From NCBI GenBank assembly GCA_024236175.1, contig JACKKY010000001.1, positions 1,178,001-1,242,000 on the forward strand: a stretch of DNA of 64,000 nt, in the 5' to 3' direction. The position numbers were made by a program, and so were the translations under genes. The notes beneath the pieces are model-generated. The model worked only from the letters and a program-made list of their open reading frames with translations, was not told the origin of the DNA and did not search any database. Source of the stretch: Novosphingobium sp. (GTDB taxonomy: Bacteria; Pseudomonadota; Alphaproteobacteria; Sphingomonadales; Sphingomonadaceae). Below are positions 40,128 to 49,648 of this stretch, piece by piece; position 1 is the stretch's first letter; every line of letters begins with the position of its first letter.

Positions 40128-40883
40128 GTGGCAACCCAGGCGGAAATACCGGTCGGCTCGGGGGACAGGCCGAAAAGGCGCAAGGCCGCAACACCGTTCG
40201 GCGGCGGCATTCCGATCGCGCTGATCGGCATCGTCGCCACCTTCGTCGGTTTCATGCCGACGTTCTTCTCGCGCCTGGGCGACGTCGACCTTGTGCATCA
40301 CCTGCACGGCTGGACCATGACCGGCTGGATAGTGCTGGTGCTGGCCCAGGCGGTCCTGATCCGTTCGCGCCGATACAAGTGGCACCGCATCCTCGGGTGG
40401 AGCTCGCTTGCGCTGTTTGTCGCCATGGTGGCCACGAGCTGGCAAGTGATCGCGCTGATGCTGTCGGGCAAGACCCAGCTCCCTTTCGAGGCCGCCAAGT
40501 TCTTCGGCTACAGCGACATCGTCGACATGCCGCTGCTCATCTTCTTCTTCGGCGGCGCGATCTACTGGCGCAAGGACCGCCACCTGCATTCGCGGCTGAT
40601 GACCGTGACCGTCCTGACCTCGATCGTTCCGGCGCTGGCGCGAATGTTCAACGTGCTGATCTGGCGCTCGTTCGAAGGCCTCTATCACTCCATGCACCTG
40701 ACTTATCTGCTGATCCTGGGAGTGCTGGCGGTCGCCATCTATTTCGACCGGAAACACAACCGGCTGCGCTGGCCGCTGCCGCTCGCCTTTGCGTGGTTCA
40801 CCCTCGTCTACGCCACGCAGTGGCCGATGATGAATGCGCAATGGTACGATTCCCTCGCGCGCTCGATCGCAGCGCTGGGATAG
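40128..40883 (+). CDS. Polytopic membrane protein of unknown function
   Basis: A 251-residue protein with about seven hydrophobic helices and several His-rich turns (HHLHGW, KWHRILGW, RHLHSRL, HSMHLTY) that could bind metal or heme. A basic N-terminus suggests the cytoplasmic side. The GTG at 40128 is taken as the start because of gggagaagg upstream. It is divergent from the monooxygenase (157 bp) and 58 nt upstream of the P450 pair, so an electron-transfer partner of those enzymes is a guess. Confidence 0.7.
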   Translation: MATQAEIPVGSGDRPKRRKAATPFGGGIPIALIGIVATFVGFMPTFFSRLGDVDLVHHLHGWTMTGWIVLVLAQAVLIRSRRYKWHRILGWSSLALFVAMVATSWQVIALMLSGKTQLPFEAAKFFGYSDIVDMPLLIFFFGGAIYWRKDRHLHSRLMTVTVLTSIVPALARMFNVLIWRSFEGLYHSMHLTYLLILGVLAVAIYFDRKHNRLRWPLPLAFAWFTLVYATQWPMMNAQWYDSLARSIAALG

Positions 40884-40941
40884 ACAAGGGCACCCACCCA
40901 CCGAAGCCCCGGATTCGATCGGATTACATCGGAAGGGCAGG

Positions 40942-42138
40942 ATGAACGTTCAAGCCAAGCCACCCGCACCCCCGGACGCAGCCGAGACCGACAGCATCAC
41001 GGCGCGGATGGCCGCGGCCCATGTCTTCCCCGAACCCGGGACCCGGCATGTCCGGCGCTTCGAGCAATTGCGCGCGGTCCTGCGCAACGACGCGATGCGC
41101 CAGAACGGCGCGTCACTTTCCCCGACCGAGAAGGAGGATCCGACGCTGGCCTCGATCTTCTTCCTTCACGGGGACGAGCACCGCAGGCGGCGTGGCGCGA
41201 TCATCGGCTTCTTCACGCCGAAAGCCATCGCCACCCGGCACATGCCGATCATCACCGAGACCGCCGACAGGCTGATCGCGGACTTCCGGAACAAGGGCCG
41301 CGCACGGCTCGACGACATGAGCTTCATGCTCACATCGACCGTGGTCGCGGAGATCGTCGGCCTGACCGAGACTCCCCTGCGCCCGATGATGCGGCGGATC
41401 GAAATGGCGAACGGCACCCCCGACGTGTGGCGCGGCGGCATCCGCAAGCTTCTCGCCCCGCTCAAGTCGCGGCTGTTCGGCATGGCCTTCTTCATTCGCG
41501 ACGTTAAGCCCGCGATCGCCGCGCGCCGGAAGCAGCGCAGGGAAGACGTGATATCCAGACTGCTCGACGAGGGGCGGTCCGACATCGAAATCCTGGTCGA
41601 ATGCACCACCTTCGGCCTGGCCGGCATGGGGACCACGCGCGAATTCGTGGTCGTCGCCGCGCTCCACCTGTTCGAAAACGAGGACCTGCGCCGCCGTTTC
41701 CTCGAAGGCGGCGATGCGGAGCAGATGGAGATCCTCAAGGAAATCCTGCGCCTCGAGCCCCAGGCATCGATGATCTACCGGACGGCGGCCGAGCGGGTCG
41801 AAGGCGTCCTGCCGGAGACCATCGAGAAAGGCGAGCGGCTGTCGCTCGGCATCCGCGCCGCCAATATCGACGAAGAGGCGGTGGGACCGAACCCGGAGAA
41901 GATCGATCCGGATCGCGCCAGGAAAATGAAGAACAACGGGGCGTGGATGAGCTTCGGCGACGGCGCTCACTTCTGCCCCGGCTGGCAAGTCGCGCTTACC
42001 GAGACCCGGATATTGCTGGACCGCCTGTTCCGCGTCCCCGGGGTTCGCCTCACTCGCTACCCGGACATGGAATGGACGCCGCCGATGCTGCAGAGCTACC
42101 AGTTCGTGAACGCCGTCATCGAATGCGATCGCGCCTAG
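40942..42138 (+). CDS. Divergent cytochrome P450 (tandem copy 1)
   Basis: A 398-residue P450. The heme loop FGDGAHFCPG has the axial Cys at 345 and ExxR is EILR, but the I-helix reads AGMGTT (227-232): the acidic residue before the Thr pair that delivers protons in ordinary P450s is Gly. A second copy lies 42 nt downstream with the same long motifs, so the two arose by duplication. They may hydroxylate a hydrophobic substrate or do unusual chemistry. The ATG at 40942 has ggaagggcagg upstream. Confidence 0.88.
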   Translation: MNVQAKPPAPPDAAETDSITARMAAAHVFPEPGTRHVRRFEQLRAVLRNDAMRQNGASLSPTEKEDPTLASIFFLHGDEHRRRRGAIIGFFTPKAIATRHMPIITETADRLIADFRNKGRARLDDMSFMLTSTVVAEIVGLTETPLRPMMRRIEMANGTPDVWRGGIRKLLAPLKSRLFGMAFFIRDVKPAIAARRKQRREDVISRLLDEGRSDIEILVECTTFGLAGMGTTREFVVVAALHLFENEDLRRRFLEGGDAEQMEILKEILRLEPQASMIYRTAAERVEGVLPETIEKGERLSLGIRAANIDEEAVGPNPEKIDPDRARKMKNNGAWMSFGDGAHFCPGWQVALTETRILLDRLFRVPGVRLTRYPDMEWTPPMLQSYQFVNAVIECDRA

Positions 42139-42180
42139 CGGCACCGCCGAACCGGCTCGCCGGGAGTTAGGAGCAGGACC

Positions 42181-43374
42181 ATGGAAGCAGTGGACGACAG
42201 TTCGATCCCGCCGGCACCGACCGAGAGCAAGACGGCGCATATGGCCCGACGCCATGTCAGGCCGGAAGCCGACTCCCGCCTTGTCGATTCATTCTCCGGG
42301 CTTCGCGCCGTCCTGCGCAACGAGACGTTCCACCAGAGCGGCGTGCAGGACTCGGTCATGAACACCGACGATCCGCTGACCGCCTCGATCTTCTGGCTCG
42401 ACGGCAAGGCGCATCGCTCGCGCCGCGCGGCAATCATCAATTTCTTCACGCCGAAGGCGATTGCCACGCGCCATCTGCCGATCATGCAGCGCGCCGCCGA
42501 TCGTCTCGTCTCTGCCCTGCGAGCCCGAGGGCGGGGCCGGCTCGACAAGATCAGTTTCGCGCTGGCCGTGGCGGTGACGTCCGAGATTGTCGGCCTGACC
42601 GACAGCCGCTTGGGCGGAATGGACTGGCGGATAGATCAATTCGGGAGGGGACCGGCCCGCGCCAGTCGCGGCGGCATGTGGAAGCCGCTTTCGGCCCTGA
42701 TGACGAATTTCTTCGTGCTGCTGATCTACCTGCTCGATGTCCGTCCGGCCATCGCCGTGCGTCGCCGGCAGCGCCGCGAAGACGTGATCTCGCGGTTGCT
42801 CGACGAAGGCCGGTCGGAACAGGAAATCCTTGTCGAGTGCCTGACATTCGGCCTTGCCGGCATGACCACCTCACGCGAATTCATGGTGGTCGCCGCCTGG
42901 CACCTGTTCGACAATGCGCCGCTGCGCCAGAGGTTCATGGACGGCGACGATGCGGAGAAGACCGCGATCCTGATGGAGATCCTGCGCCTCGAGCCTGTCG
43001 CGGGCATGATCTACCGCAGGGCTACCGAGACCGATGCCGACGGCTTGTCCGAGGCCATCGCGGCGGGGACCCGCCTGTCGCTTCACATCCGCGCCGCCAA
43101 TCTCGACGAGGCGTCAGTCGGCCCCGATCCCGGGAAGCTCGACCCGGATCGCGCCCGCAAGCTCAAACTCAACGGCGCCTGGATGAGCTTCGGCGACGGC
43201 ACCCATTTCTGCCCGGGATGGCAGGTAGCACTGACACAGACCCGGATCCTGCTGGAGCGGATCTTCCAGGTTCCCGGAATCCGCCTTGTCCGTCCGCCCG
43301 ATATCTCGTGGGTGCCGGCGATGCTCCAGATGTACGAGTTGCGCAACGGAGTGGTCGCCTGCAGCCGAAGCTGA
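42181..43374 (+). CDS. Divergent cytochrome P450 (tandem copy 2)
   Basis: A 397-residue paralogue of the previous gene. The heme ligand is Cys344 (FGDGTHFCPG) and ExxR is EILR. The I-helix has AGMTTS (226-231), again without the usual acid. Conservation is high around TPKAIATRH-x-PI, RRQRREDVISRLLDEGRS and the C-terminal heme half, lower in the N-terminal half. The ribosome-binding site is ggagttaggagcagg. The two genes are probably co-transcribed; a bidirectional hairpin follows. Confidence 0.88.
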   Translation: MEAVDDSSIPPAPTESKTAHMARRHVRPEADSRLVDSFSGLRAVLRNETFHQSGVQDSVMNTDDPLTASIFWLDGKAHRSRRAAIINFFTPKAIATRHLPIMQRAADRLVSALRARGRGRLDKISFALAVAVTSEIVGLTDSRLGGMDWRIDQFGRGPARASRGGMWKPLSALMTNFFVLLIYLLDVRPAIAVRRRQRREDVISRLLDEGRSEQEILVECLTFGLAGMTTSREFMVVAAWHLFDNAPLRQRFMDGDDAEKTAILMEILRLEPVAGMIYRRATETDADGLSEAIAAGTRLSLHIRAANLDEASVGPDPGKLDPDRARKLKLNGAWMSFGDGTHFCPGWQVALTQTRILLERIFQVPGIRLVRPPDISWVPAMLQMYELRNGVVACSRS

Positions 43375-43406
43375 GGCTCGGCCTTCTTGCATGAAGACGA
43401 CCGAAC

Positions 43407-43431
43407 CGGTGTGGCCCGGCGGGCCACACCG
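43407..43431. terminator. Hairpin between convergent genes
   Basis: CGGTGTGGCCC and GGGCCACACCG form a perfect 11-bp stem with a 3-nt loop, midway between the second P450 gene and the convergent amidohydrolase gene. It can serve both directions as a terminator, though no T-run follows on either side. Confidence 0.7.
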
Positions 43432-43452
43432 ATGTCGCGCAATCAGCGCTCC

Positions 43453-44745
43453 CTAGAAATCGAGATTGAACAGCTTGACCGCGTTGCGCTCAAGGATCTG
43501 CTTGCGCGTTTCGTAGTCGTAGCTGCCCACCGATTCGACCAGCTTTTCCTGCACGCCGGGATACAGCGAGGTCGGGTGCGGGAAGTCCGTTTCGAACATC
43601 ACACGGTCGAAGCCGATTTCCTCGAGCATGTTCTGGGGCGCGTAGTTCTCGAACCAGAACGAGACCCAGAAGTTCTTCGCGAAATACTCCTTCGGCCGGC
43701 GCTTCAGATCGTTCTGCTCGACGGTGCGGAACTCGTCGAACTGGTGCTCGAGCATTTCGAGCACGAAGGGCACCCAGCCGATGCCGCTTTCGATCAGGCC
43801 GATCTTCAGGTCCTCGTACTTGTCGAGAATGCCCGAGACCATGAAGTTGCTCATGGTGGCGCAGGTGCCGATGGTGTGGAGCATCGCATTGATCGGCAGG
43901 CGCTGGCTGAACGCGACATTGTCCCAGATCGCCGACCCCGCATCGAGCGAGGCATTGATGTGGAAGTTGAGCGACGTGCCGGTCGAATTGCACAGGTCGA
44001 AGAACTCGTCCCAGAAGGGGTTCAGCTTGTGATCGGGGCCGAGGTAGCCGGCAACGAGGCGTTCCGGCCGGTCGGGCAGGACGAAGCCCTTGATGCCCAT
44101 GTCGAGCATGCGCTTCGTCTCGGCGACCATCAGGTCCTTGTCCCAATAAGGCAGGGTCGCCATGCAGACGATCCGGCCGCCGGATTCCTCGTAACGCTCG
44201 ATGCAGGCGTCGTTGTACCGGCGGATGACGTACATCGCGAGGTCGATGTCGTTGAGCGCCAGCAGCGAACCGGCCTGCGTCAGGCCGCCGTTCTGGAAGC
44301 AGATCTGCGCCCAGACGCCGATCTTGTCCATTTCCTCCAGCCGCGGTTTCACCTGGTAGGAACCGGGATGGATATCGTCGTAGGTACGATAGGAAAGCCG
44401 GCCGAGCAGCTTGTTGCGATCCTTGGCGATCACATTGCCGCCCAGCGAGCCGAAGTCCTTGTCGCCGATCATCCAGCGATCGAGTCCGTCGACCCTGACC
44501 ACGCGCGGAGCCATGTCCTTGTATTTCGCCGGGGCGTCCTTGAACAGGTCGGGCGGCTCGGTGAAGTGGGCATCGCAATCGACGATCTTGATGCCGTTGA
44601 ACAAGGCGTGGGTGCCCTCGACATAGGCCGAATGATCGATCTGCTTCTCGTAGCCGCCCGGCGCGTAGCCGTCCGCCAGCCAGTAGAACTTGGCGTCGTC
44701 CTCACGCGCCTTGTCGAGCGAAATTGTCTTGGTGTCTTCTGCCAT
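43453..44745 (-). CDS. Amidohydrolase-superfamily (decarboxylase-type) enzyme
   Basis: A 430-residue TIM-barrel hydrolase. VDCDAHFTEPPDLF carries the first metal-binding D-x-H; NFHINAS, PHPTSLYPG and FETDFPHP are further metal or substrate residues, as in the aminocarboxymuconate-semialdehyde decarboxylase-like branch. The ATG at 44745 has gggaga upstream and is preferred to an in-frame ATG six codons earlier. It is probably cytoplasmic and part of aromatic or cyclic-compound breakdown together with the P450s and monooxygenase; the substrate is unknown. Confidence 0.85.
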   Translation of the reverse strand: MAEDTKTISLDKAREDDAKFYWLADGYAPGGYEKQIDHSAYVEGTHALFNGIKIVDCDAHFTEPPDLFKDAPAKYKDMAPRVVRVDGLDRWMIGDKDFGSLGGNVIAKDRNKLLGRLSYRTYDDIHPGSYQVKPRLEEMDKIGVWAQICFQNGGLTQAGSLLALNDIDLAMYVIRRYNDACIERYEESGGRIVCMATLPYWDKDLMVAETKRMLDMGIKGFVLPDRPERLVAGYLGPDHKLNPFWDEFFDLCNSTGTSLNFHINASLDAGSAIWDNVAFSQRLPINAMLHTIGTCATMSNFMVSGILDKYEDLKIGLIESGIGWVPFVLEMLEHQFDEFRTVEQNDLKRRPKEYFAKNFWVSFWFENYAPQNMLEEIGFDRVMFETDFPHPTSLYPGVQEKLVESVGSYDYETRKQILERNAVKLFNLDF

Positions 44746-44973
44746 AACAGTCTCCCGAGCCATTTTCCGGGCTCACAATGCTTGTCGGTTCCAAGCGTGT
44801 TCGTTCCAACCCGTGGCCGACAGAATAGCATCTTAAGCCGGTGCTGCCCACACATCTCGGCAGACGCCGGCCGGATCGCTTGGAAGAACGGGGCGCGGCC
44901 GGTAGAGACAATCGCATTGGCCGACAGCAAACGCTGATTTCGAGGAAACTGCGTGGGCCAGAGGGGCTAGTTC

Positions 44974-45735
44974 GTGGCGGCATCCTTCCCTGACGGATTG
45001 GAAACAGCGGGTTATTTCGACGGACTTTCGGTCGAGTCCATCTGCAAGCGATTCGGCGGCACGGTCGCGCTCGACCACCTGTCCCTGCGAGTCGGAAGGG
45101 GAGAGATTGTCGGCCTGTTCGGGCGGGACGGCGCGGGAAAGACGGTGTGCTTCGAAGCCATCATGGGGCTGACGGCGATCGACTCGGGGCGCATGAGCCT
45201 GTTCGGCCACGACATCACCGGGCTGACCATCGACAGGCGCGCACCGCTTGGCCTTACCTACCTGCCGCAGGCGACTTCGATTTTCGGCGGGATGACAACC
45301 TCGCAGAACATCAGTTGCGTTCTCGAGCATACGGAAACGGATCGCGGCGAAAGAGAGCGACGGCTTCAGGAGCTGCTGGACACATTCGATATCGATTACG
45401 TTCGCAACGTGCCCGCGCCGAGGCTTTCGGGCGGGGAGCGCAGGCGCTGCGAAGTGGCAAGAGCGATGGCTTCGTCGCCGGCCATCATGCTGCTGGACGA
45501 ACCCTTCGCCGGTATCGATCCGATGTCGATCGCGAGCATCAAGGGAACGATCGTCAAGCTGCGTTCCATGGATGTCGGAATCCTGATGTCAGACCAGAAT
45601 GTCCGCGAAACCATCAGCATCGTCGATCGCGCCTACGTCATCCACCACGGCGAGCTGATCTTCCACGGCAAGCCCGACGAGATGATGGCCGACAGGGACG
45701 TACACCGGTACTATCTCGGCGAGGAGAAGCTCTAG
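44974..45735 (+). CDS. LptB-like ABC ATPase with altered H-loop
   Basis: A 253-residue ABC ATP-binding protein closest to LptB, the ATPase of lipopolysaccharide export. Walker A GRDGAGKT (50-57), Q-loop Gln99, signature LSGGE (151-155) and Walker B LLDEP with Glu176 are intact. The H-loop reads DQNVRET where LptB has DHNVRET, so the switch His is Gln208. An N-terminal extension of ~15 residues is also unusual. The start is GTG with agaggggc upstream. No permease gene is adjacent, so this may be a specialised or degenerate LptB paralogue. Confidence 0.8.
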   Translation: MAASFPDGLETAGYFDGLSVESICKRFGGTVALDHLSLRVGRGEIVGLFGRDGAGKTVCFEAIMGLTAIDSGRMSLFGHDITGLTIDRRAPLGLTYLPQATSIFGGMTTSQNISCVLEHTETDRGERERRLQELLDTFDIDYVRNVPAPRLSGGERRRCEVARAMASSPAIMLLDEPFAGIDPMSIASIKGTIVKLRSMDVGILMSDQNVRETISIVDRAYVIHHGELIFHGKPDEMMADRDVHRYYLGEEKL

Positions 45736-45781
45736 GCGGCCAGCGGCATCGGCAACGCCGCCCATGAGCGACGCCCCGGGG

Positions 45782-46210
45782 CTAGCCGGTCGCGATCAGC
45801 AGGCTGCAGGGCAGATCCCGAAGCAATCCCGCACCGACGGAACCCTGGAACCAGCGTTCGATAAGGCTCTTGTCGCTGTGACCGACGACGACCAGGTCGG
45901 CCGCCACCTCGCCGGCGCAGGCAGAGATTTCAAGCGCCGGGTTGCCCTCGCGAATGCGTGTACCGACCTTGAGCCCCTGTCCGGAGAGCCGGCTCACGGC
46001 GCCTTCCATCGCCTTTTCGAGCTGGCTGCGTTCCATGCCCCAGAGGTCGATCCCTCCGTAGACCTCTGTCGTGACGATATAGGCCTGGGTCGCGACGATA
46101 CCCACCAGATGCAGTTCGGCATTGCAGATCCGGGCGAGATCGGAGCCCTGACGCAGGGCCACGTCGCTGAATTCGGACCCGTCGTAGGCCACCAGGATTT
46201 TCTTGTACAT
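45782..46210 (-). CDS. Universal stress protein (UspA family)
   Basis: A 142-residue single Usp domain: KKILVAYDGSEFSDVAL at the start and VVGHSDKSLIERWFQGSVGAGLLRDLPCSLLI with the nucleotide-binding G-x-S-x-G-like part at the end. Such proteins accumulate on starvation or low oxygen. The ATG at 46210 has ggagggg upstream. It is divergent from the membrane protein gene and near PEP synthase and a CBS-domain protease. Confidence 0.9.
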   Translation of the reverse strand: MYKKILVAYDGSEFSDVALRQGSDLARICNAELHLVGIVATQAYIVTTEVYGGIDLWGMERSQLEKAMEGAVSRLSGQGLKVGTRIREGNPALEISACAGEVAADLVVVGHSDKSLIERWFQGSVGAGLLRDLPCSLLIATG

Positions 46211-46366
46211 CAGCTTCCCCTCCAGGAACGAACGTCTCACATGATCGATGCGGGGACAATCGTGAACCGAACGGCGACCGTCAAGGGACACGCACCGGAG
46301 CCGGGGGCTTGTCGGAAAAACCGACTTGATGCACCTTCCGGTCGGGAGTTCGATTGGGAGGGTGTC

Positions 46367-47137
46367 GTGAACCAGGTCGGACAGGCTCAGATCGCGCCGG
46401 TAACGGTGGCACGCGATCTCAAGGTAAGTGACCTGGGCGCCGCCCTTGCGGCGGGCTGGGGCGATTTCAAGGCATATCCCGGTTTCGGGTTGTTCTTCGC
46501 GGCGATCTATGTGGCCGCGGGGATCTTCCTCTACTACGCGCTGGTTTCGTGGGGCGAGGTTGCCTGGCTGGTCCCGGCTGCCGCGGGTTTCCCCCTTCTC
46601 GCACCGTTTGCCGCGGTGGGTCTGTACGAGGTGAGCCGTCGCCGCGAAACGGGCCAGCCCATGAGCTGGCGCTCGATCCTCGGGGCCTTGCGCGGGCGCG
46701 GCGACGAGCAGTTGCTGAGCATGGGCGTGATCGTGTTTGTCGCCTTCGGTTTCTGGCTGATGCTCGCCCACGGCATCTTCGCGATCTTCCTGGCTGAGTC
46801 GGGCATCGGCGGCGAATCGCTGGAACTGTTCCGCACCGGGGCAGGCATCATGATGCTGCTGGTGGGCGGCGTCGTGGGCGCGCTGATGGCGCTGGCCTTC
46901 TATTCGATCACGGTCGTCAGCCTGCCGATGCTGGTCGACCGCGATGTCGATTTCATCACGGCGATCATCGTCAGCCTCGCAACCATGCGGTCGAACACCC
47001 TGGTCATGCTGATCTGGGCGATCCTGATCGCGGCATCCCTGTTTGTCGCGATGCTGCCGCTGTTCCTCGGACTGCTCGTCGTGCTGCCGGTTCTCGGCCA
47101 CGCAACCTGGCACCTCTATCGCCGCGCGGTCACCTGA
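46367..47137 (+). CDS. DUF2189-like polytopic membrane protein
   Basis: A 256-residue inner-membrane protein with about six helices. The N-terminal DLGAALAAGWGDFKAYPGFGLFFA, the LLAPFAAVGLYEVSRRRE motif and the terminal RMSNT-like/LGHATWHLYR region match DUF2189 proteins. The start is GTG after gggaggg. Function is unknown; the family is often next to universal stress and low-oxygen genes. It ends 6 nt before the convergent PEP synthase. Confidence 0.8.
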   Translation: MNQVGQAQIAPVTVARDLKVSDLGAALAAGWGDFKAYPGFGLFFAAIYVAAGIFLYYALVSWGEVAWLVPAAAGFPLLAPFAAVGLYEVSRRRETGQPMSWRSILGALRGRGDEQLLSMGVIVFVAFGFWLMLAHGIFAIFLAESGIGGESLELFRTGAGIMMLLVGGVVGALMALAFYSITVVSLPMLVDRDVDFITAIIVSLATMRSNTLVMLIWAILIAASLFVAMLPLFLGLLVVLPVLGHATWHLYRRAVT

Positions 47138-47143
47138 TCCCGA

Positions 47144-49516
47144 TCAGCGGCTTTCCGCCTCGGCGATGGACCGGATCGTGTGCACGAAGCTGTCGGGGTT
47201 GAGCGAAATCGAATCGATTCCCTGCTCGACCAGGAATGCGGCGAAGTCCGGATGGTTGCTCGGCGCCTGCCCGCAGATGCCGATCTTGATGCCGGCCTGG
47301 TGGCAGGCCGCGATCGCCTGTGAGACCATGCGTTTCACCGCCTCGTCGCGCGCGTCGAACATGGGAGCGAGCAGTTCGGAATCCCGGTCGATGCCGAGCG
47401 TGAGCTGGGTGAGGTCGTTCGACCCGATCGAGAAACCGTCGAAACGCTTCGCGAATTCGTCGGCAAGGACGACGTTGGAGGGAAGCTCGCACATCACATA
47501 TAGCTGCAAGCCGTTCTCGCCCCGCTTCAGCCCGTTCTCGGCCAGGGCAGCGATGACCTTGTCGGCCTCGCCGGGCGTTCGGCAGAACGGCACCATGATG
47601 ATCAGATTGTCGAAGCCGAGTTCCTCACGGACACGTTTCAGGGCTTGGCATTCCAGCGCGAACCCCTCGCGATACCGCTCGTCGTAGTAGCGCGAGGCGC
47701 CACGGAACCCGATCATCGGGTTTTCCTCTTCCGGTTCGAACGCCGCGCCGCCGAGCAGATGCGCGTATTCGTTGGTCTTGAAGTCGCTCAGCCGAACAAT
47801 CGCGGGATTGGGATAATAGGGCGCGGCAAGCTTCGCGATCCCGCGCGACAGCCTCTCGACGAAATACTCGGCCGGGGAGGCATGGTCCCTCGTCATCTCC
47901 CCGATGACCCGGTTGTCCGCCTCGCTGACGCGTTCCGGGTGGAGCAGCGCCATCGGGTGGACCTTGATCAGGTTGTTGATGATGAATTCCATGCGCGCGA
48001 GGCCGACGCCTTTCGCCGGCAGCCGCCACCAGGTAAACGCCGCCGAAGGATCGGCGATGTTGACCATCACCTGCGTCCGCGTTTCCGGCAGCGCGCCGAC
48101 GTCGATCTCTTCGCTTTCGAAATCGAGCAGGCCGTCGAGGACCAGGCCGGTTTCCCCGCCGGCGCAGGAAATGGTTATCTCCTGCCCGTCGCGCAGGACG
48201 GACGTCGCATTGCCCGTGCCGACGACGGCGGGAACGCCGAGTTCGCGGCTGACGATGGCCGCGTGGCTGGTGTTGCCGCCGTGATCGGTCACGATCCCCG
48301 CGGCGCGCTTCATCACCGGCACCCAGTCCGGATCGGTGTTGCCGGTCACGAGGATGGCCCCGTCGGGAAAGGCGTCTATCTCGCCCGGATCGCGGATGAC
48401 GCTGGCCTTGCCGGACGCGATCGCCGAGCCGATGGCGGCACCCGTCACCACCGGGTCCGCCTTCTGCTTCAGCCGGTAGGACAGGAACCGGCGCTGGCTG
48501 CGGCCCGACTGGACCGTTTCCGGGCGGGCCTGCACCAGGTAGAGCAGGCCGCTTTCGCCGTCCTTGGCCCACTCGAGATCCATCGGCCGGCCATAATGCG
48601 TTTCGACCGTGACCGCCCAGCGGCCCAGTTCGACGATCTCCTCGTCCTGCAGAACGAACTGCCGGCGCTCGGCCGGAGTGGTCTCGACGATCTCCGTTCG
48701 CTTGCTGCCGCCTTCGGCGTAGCGCATCCGGATCGCCTTGGCCCCGAGCGCCTTTTCGATGACCGGCCGGACGCCTTCCTTCCCGAGCAATGGCTTGAAA
48801 ACGACATATTTGTCGGGATCGACCGAGCCCTGCACGACCGTTTCTCCCAGGCCCCAGGCGGCGCTGATCGTCACGGTATCGGGAAAGCCGGTTTCGGTAT
48901 CGATGGTGAAGGCAACGCCGGACCCGGCAAGGTCGGCCCGCACCATCTGCTGGATGCCGATCGACAGCGCGACCTCGAGATGGTCGAAGCCCTTGACCTC
49001 GCGGTAGCTGATCGCCCGGTCGGTGAACAGCGAGGCATAGCAGCGCAGGCAGGCGTCGAGCAGCGCCCGGGTTCCGCGCACATTGAGGAAAGTCTCCTGC
49101 TGCCCGGCAAAACTCGCATCCGGCAGGTCTTCCGCAGTAGCGCTGCTGCGCACCGCGACGGCCGGGTCGCAGGCGCCGAGACGCGAAGCGAGCTTCTCGT
49201 AGGCGGCGCAGATCTCGTCCGCGAGATCGTCGGGAATGCGGCCGGAAAGAAAGGCTTCCCTGATCCCCTTGCCGGTTTCCTGAAGGCTCGCCGTCCCGGC
49301 CCTGTAGCGGCCGACATGGTCGCTTATCACCGGCTCGATGCCGTTCTCGGCAATGAAGGCGCGATAGGCCTCGGCGGTCGTGGCGAAACCGTCGGGCACC
49401 CGGACGCCGGCCTTGCCCAGCTCGCGCACCATTTCTCCAAGGGAAGCGTTCTTGCCCCCCACCAGCGGCACGTCGGCAATGGCGATTTCTTCGAACCAGA
49501 GGATTTTCGGCATCAT
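47144..49516 (-). CDS. ppsA: Phosphoenolpyruvate synthase
   Basis: A 790-residue PEP synthase that makes PEP from pyruvate and ATP, an anaplerotic step for growth on pyruvate or lactate. The N-terminal ATP-grasp half (LVGGKNASLGEMVRELG; FAGQQETFLNV), the swivelling domain with phosphohistidine His418 in GGNTSHAAI, and the C-terminal PEP/pyruvate barrel ending in NPDSFVHT are all present. The ATG at 49516 (or the next one at 49513) is the start since family similarity begins there; the frame extends 35 codons further. Context with Usp and CBS proteins suggests use in energy or oxygen stress. Confidence 0.95.
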   Translation of the reverse strand: MMPKILWFEEIAIADVPLVGGKNASLGEMVRELGKAGVRVPDGFATTAEAYRAFIAENGIEPVISDHVGRYRAGTASLQETGKGIREAFLSGRIPDDLADEICAAYEKLASRLGACDPAVAVRSSATAEDLPDASFAGQQETFLNVRGTRALLDACLRCYASLFTDRAISYREVKGFDHLEVALSIGIQQMVRADLAGSGVAFTIDTETGFPDTVTISAAWGLGETVVQGSVDPDKYVVFKPLLGKEGVRPVIEKALGAKAIRMRYAEGGSKRTEIVETTPAERRQFVLQDEEIVELGRWAVTVETHYGRPMDLEWAKDGESGLLYLVQARPETVQSGRSQRRFLSYRLKQKADPVVTGAAIGSAIASGKASVIRDPGEIDAFPDGAILVTGNTDPDWVPVMKRAAGIVTDHGGNTSHAAIVSRELGVPAVVGTGNATSVLRDGQEITISCAGGETGLVLDGLLDFESEEIDVGALPETRTQVMVNIADPSAAFTWWRLPAKGVGLARMEFIINNLIKVHPMALLHPERVSEADNRVIGEMTRDHASPAEYFVERLSRGIAKLAAPYYPNPAIVRLSDFKTNEYAHLLGGAAFEPEEENPMIGFRGASRYYDERYREGFALECQALKRVREELGFDNLIIMVPFCRTPGEADKVIAALAENGLKRGENGLQLYVMCELPSNVVLADEFAKRFDGFSIGSNDLTQLTLGIDRDSELLAPMFDARDEAVKRMVSQAIAACHQAGIKIGICGQAPSNHPDFAAFLVEQGIDSISLNPDSFVHTIRSIAEAESR

Positions 49517-49648
49517 TCGCGCTCTCTGTACAGGGTGTGCGTTTCGGAAACTCGCGGTCGGCAGGGCGGCGGACGCGCCCCGCGTCCGAGATCGGAACCC
49601 ATACTCGCGCCGCATCGACATTTTGATGTCATGCAGGCGAAAGCCATT

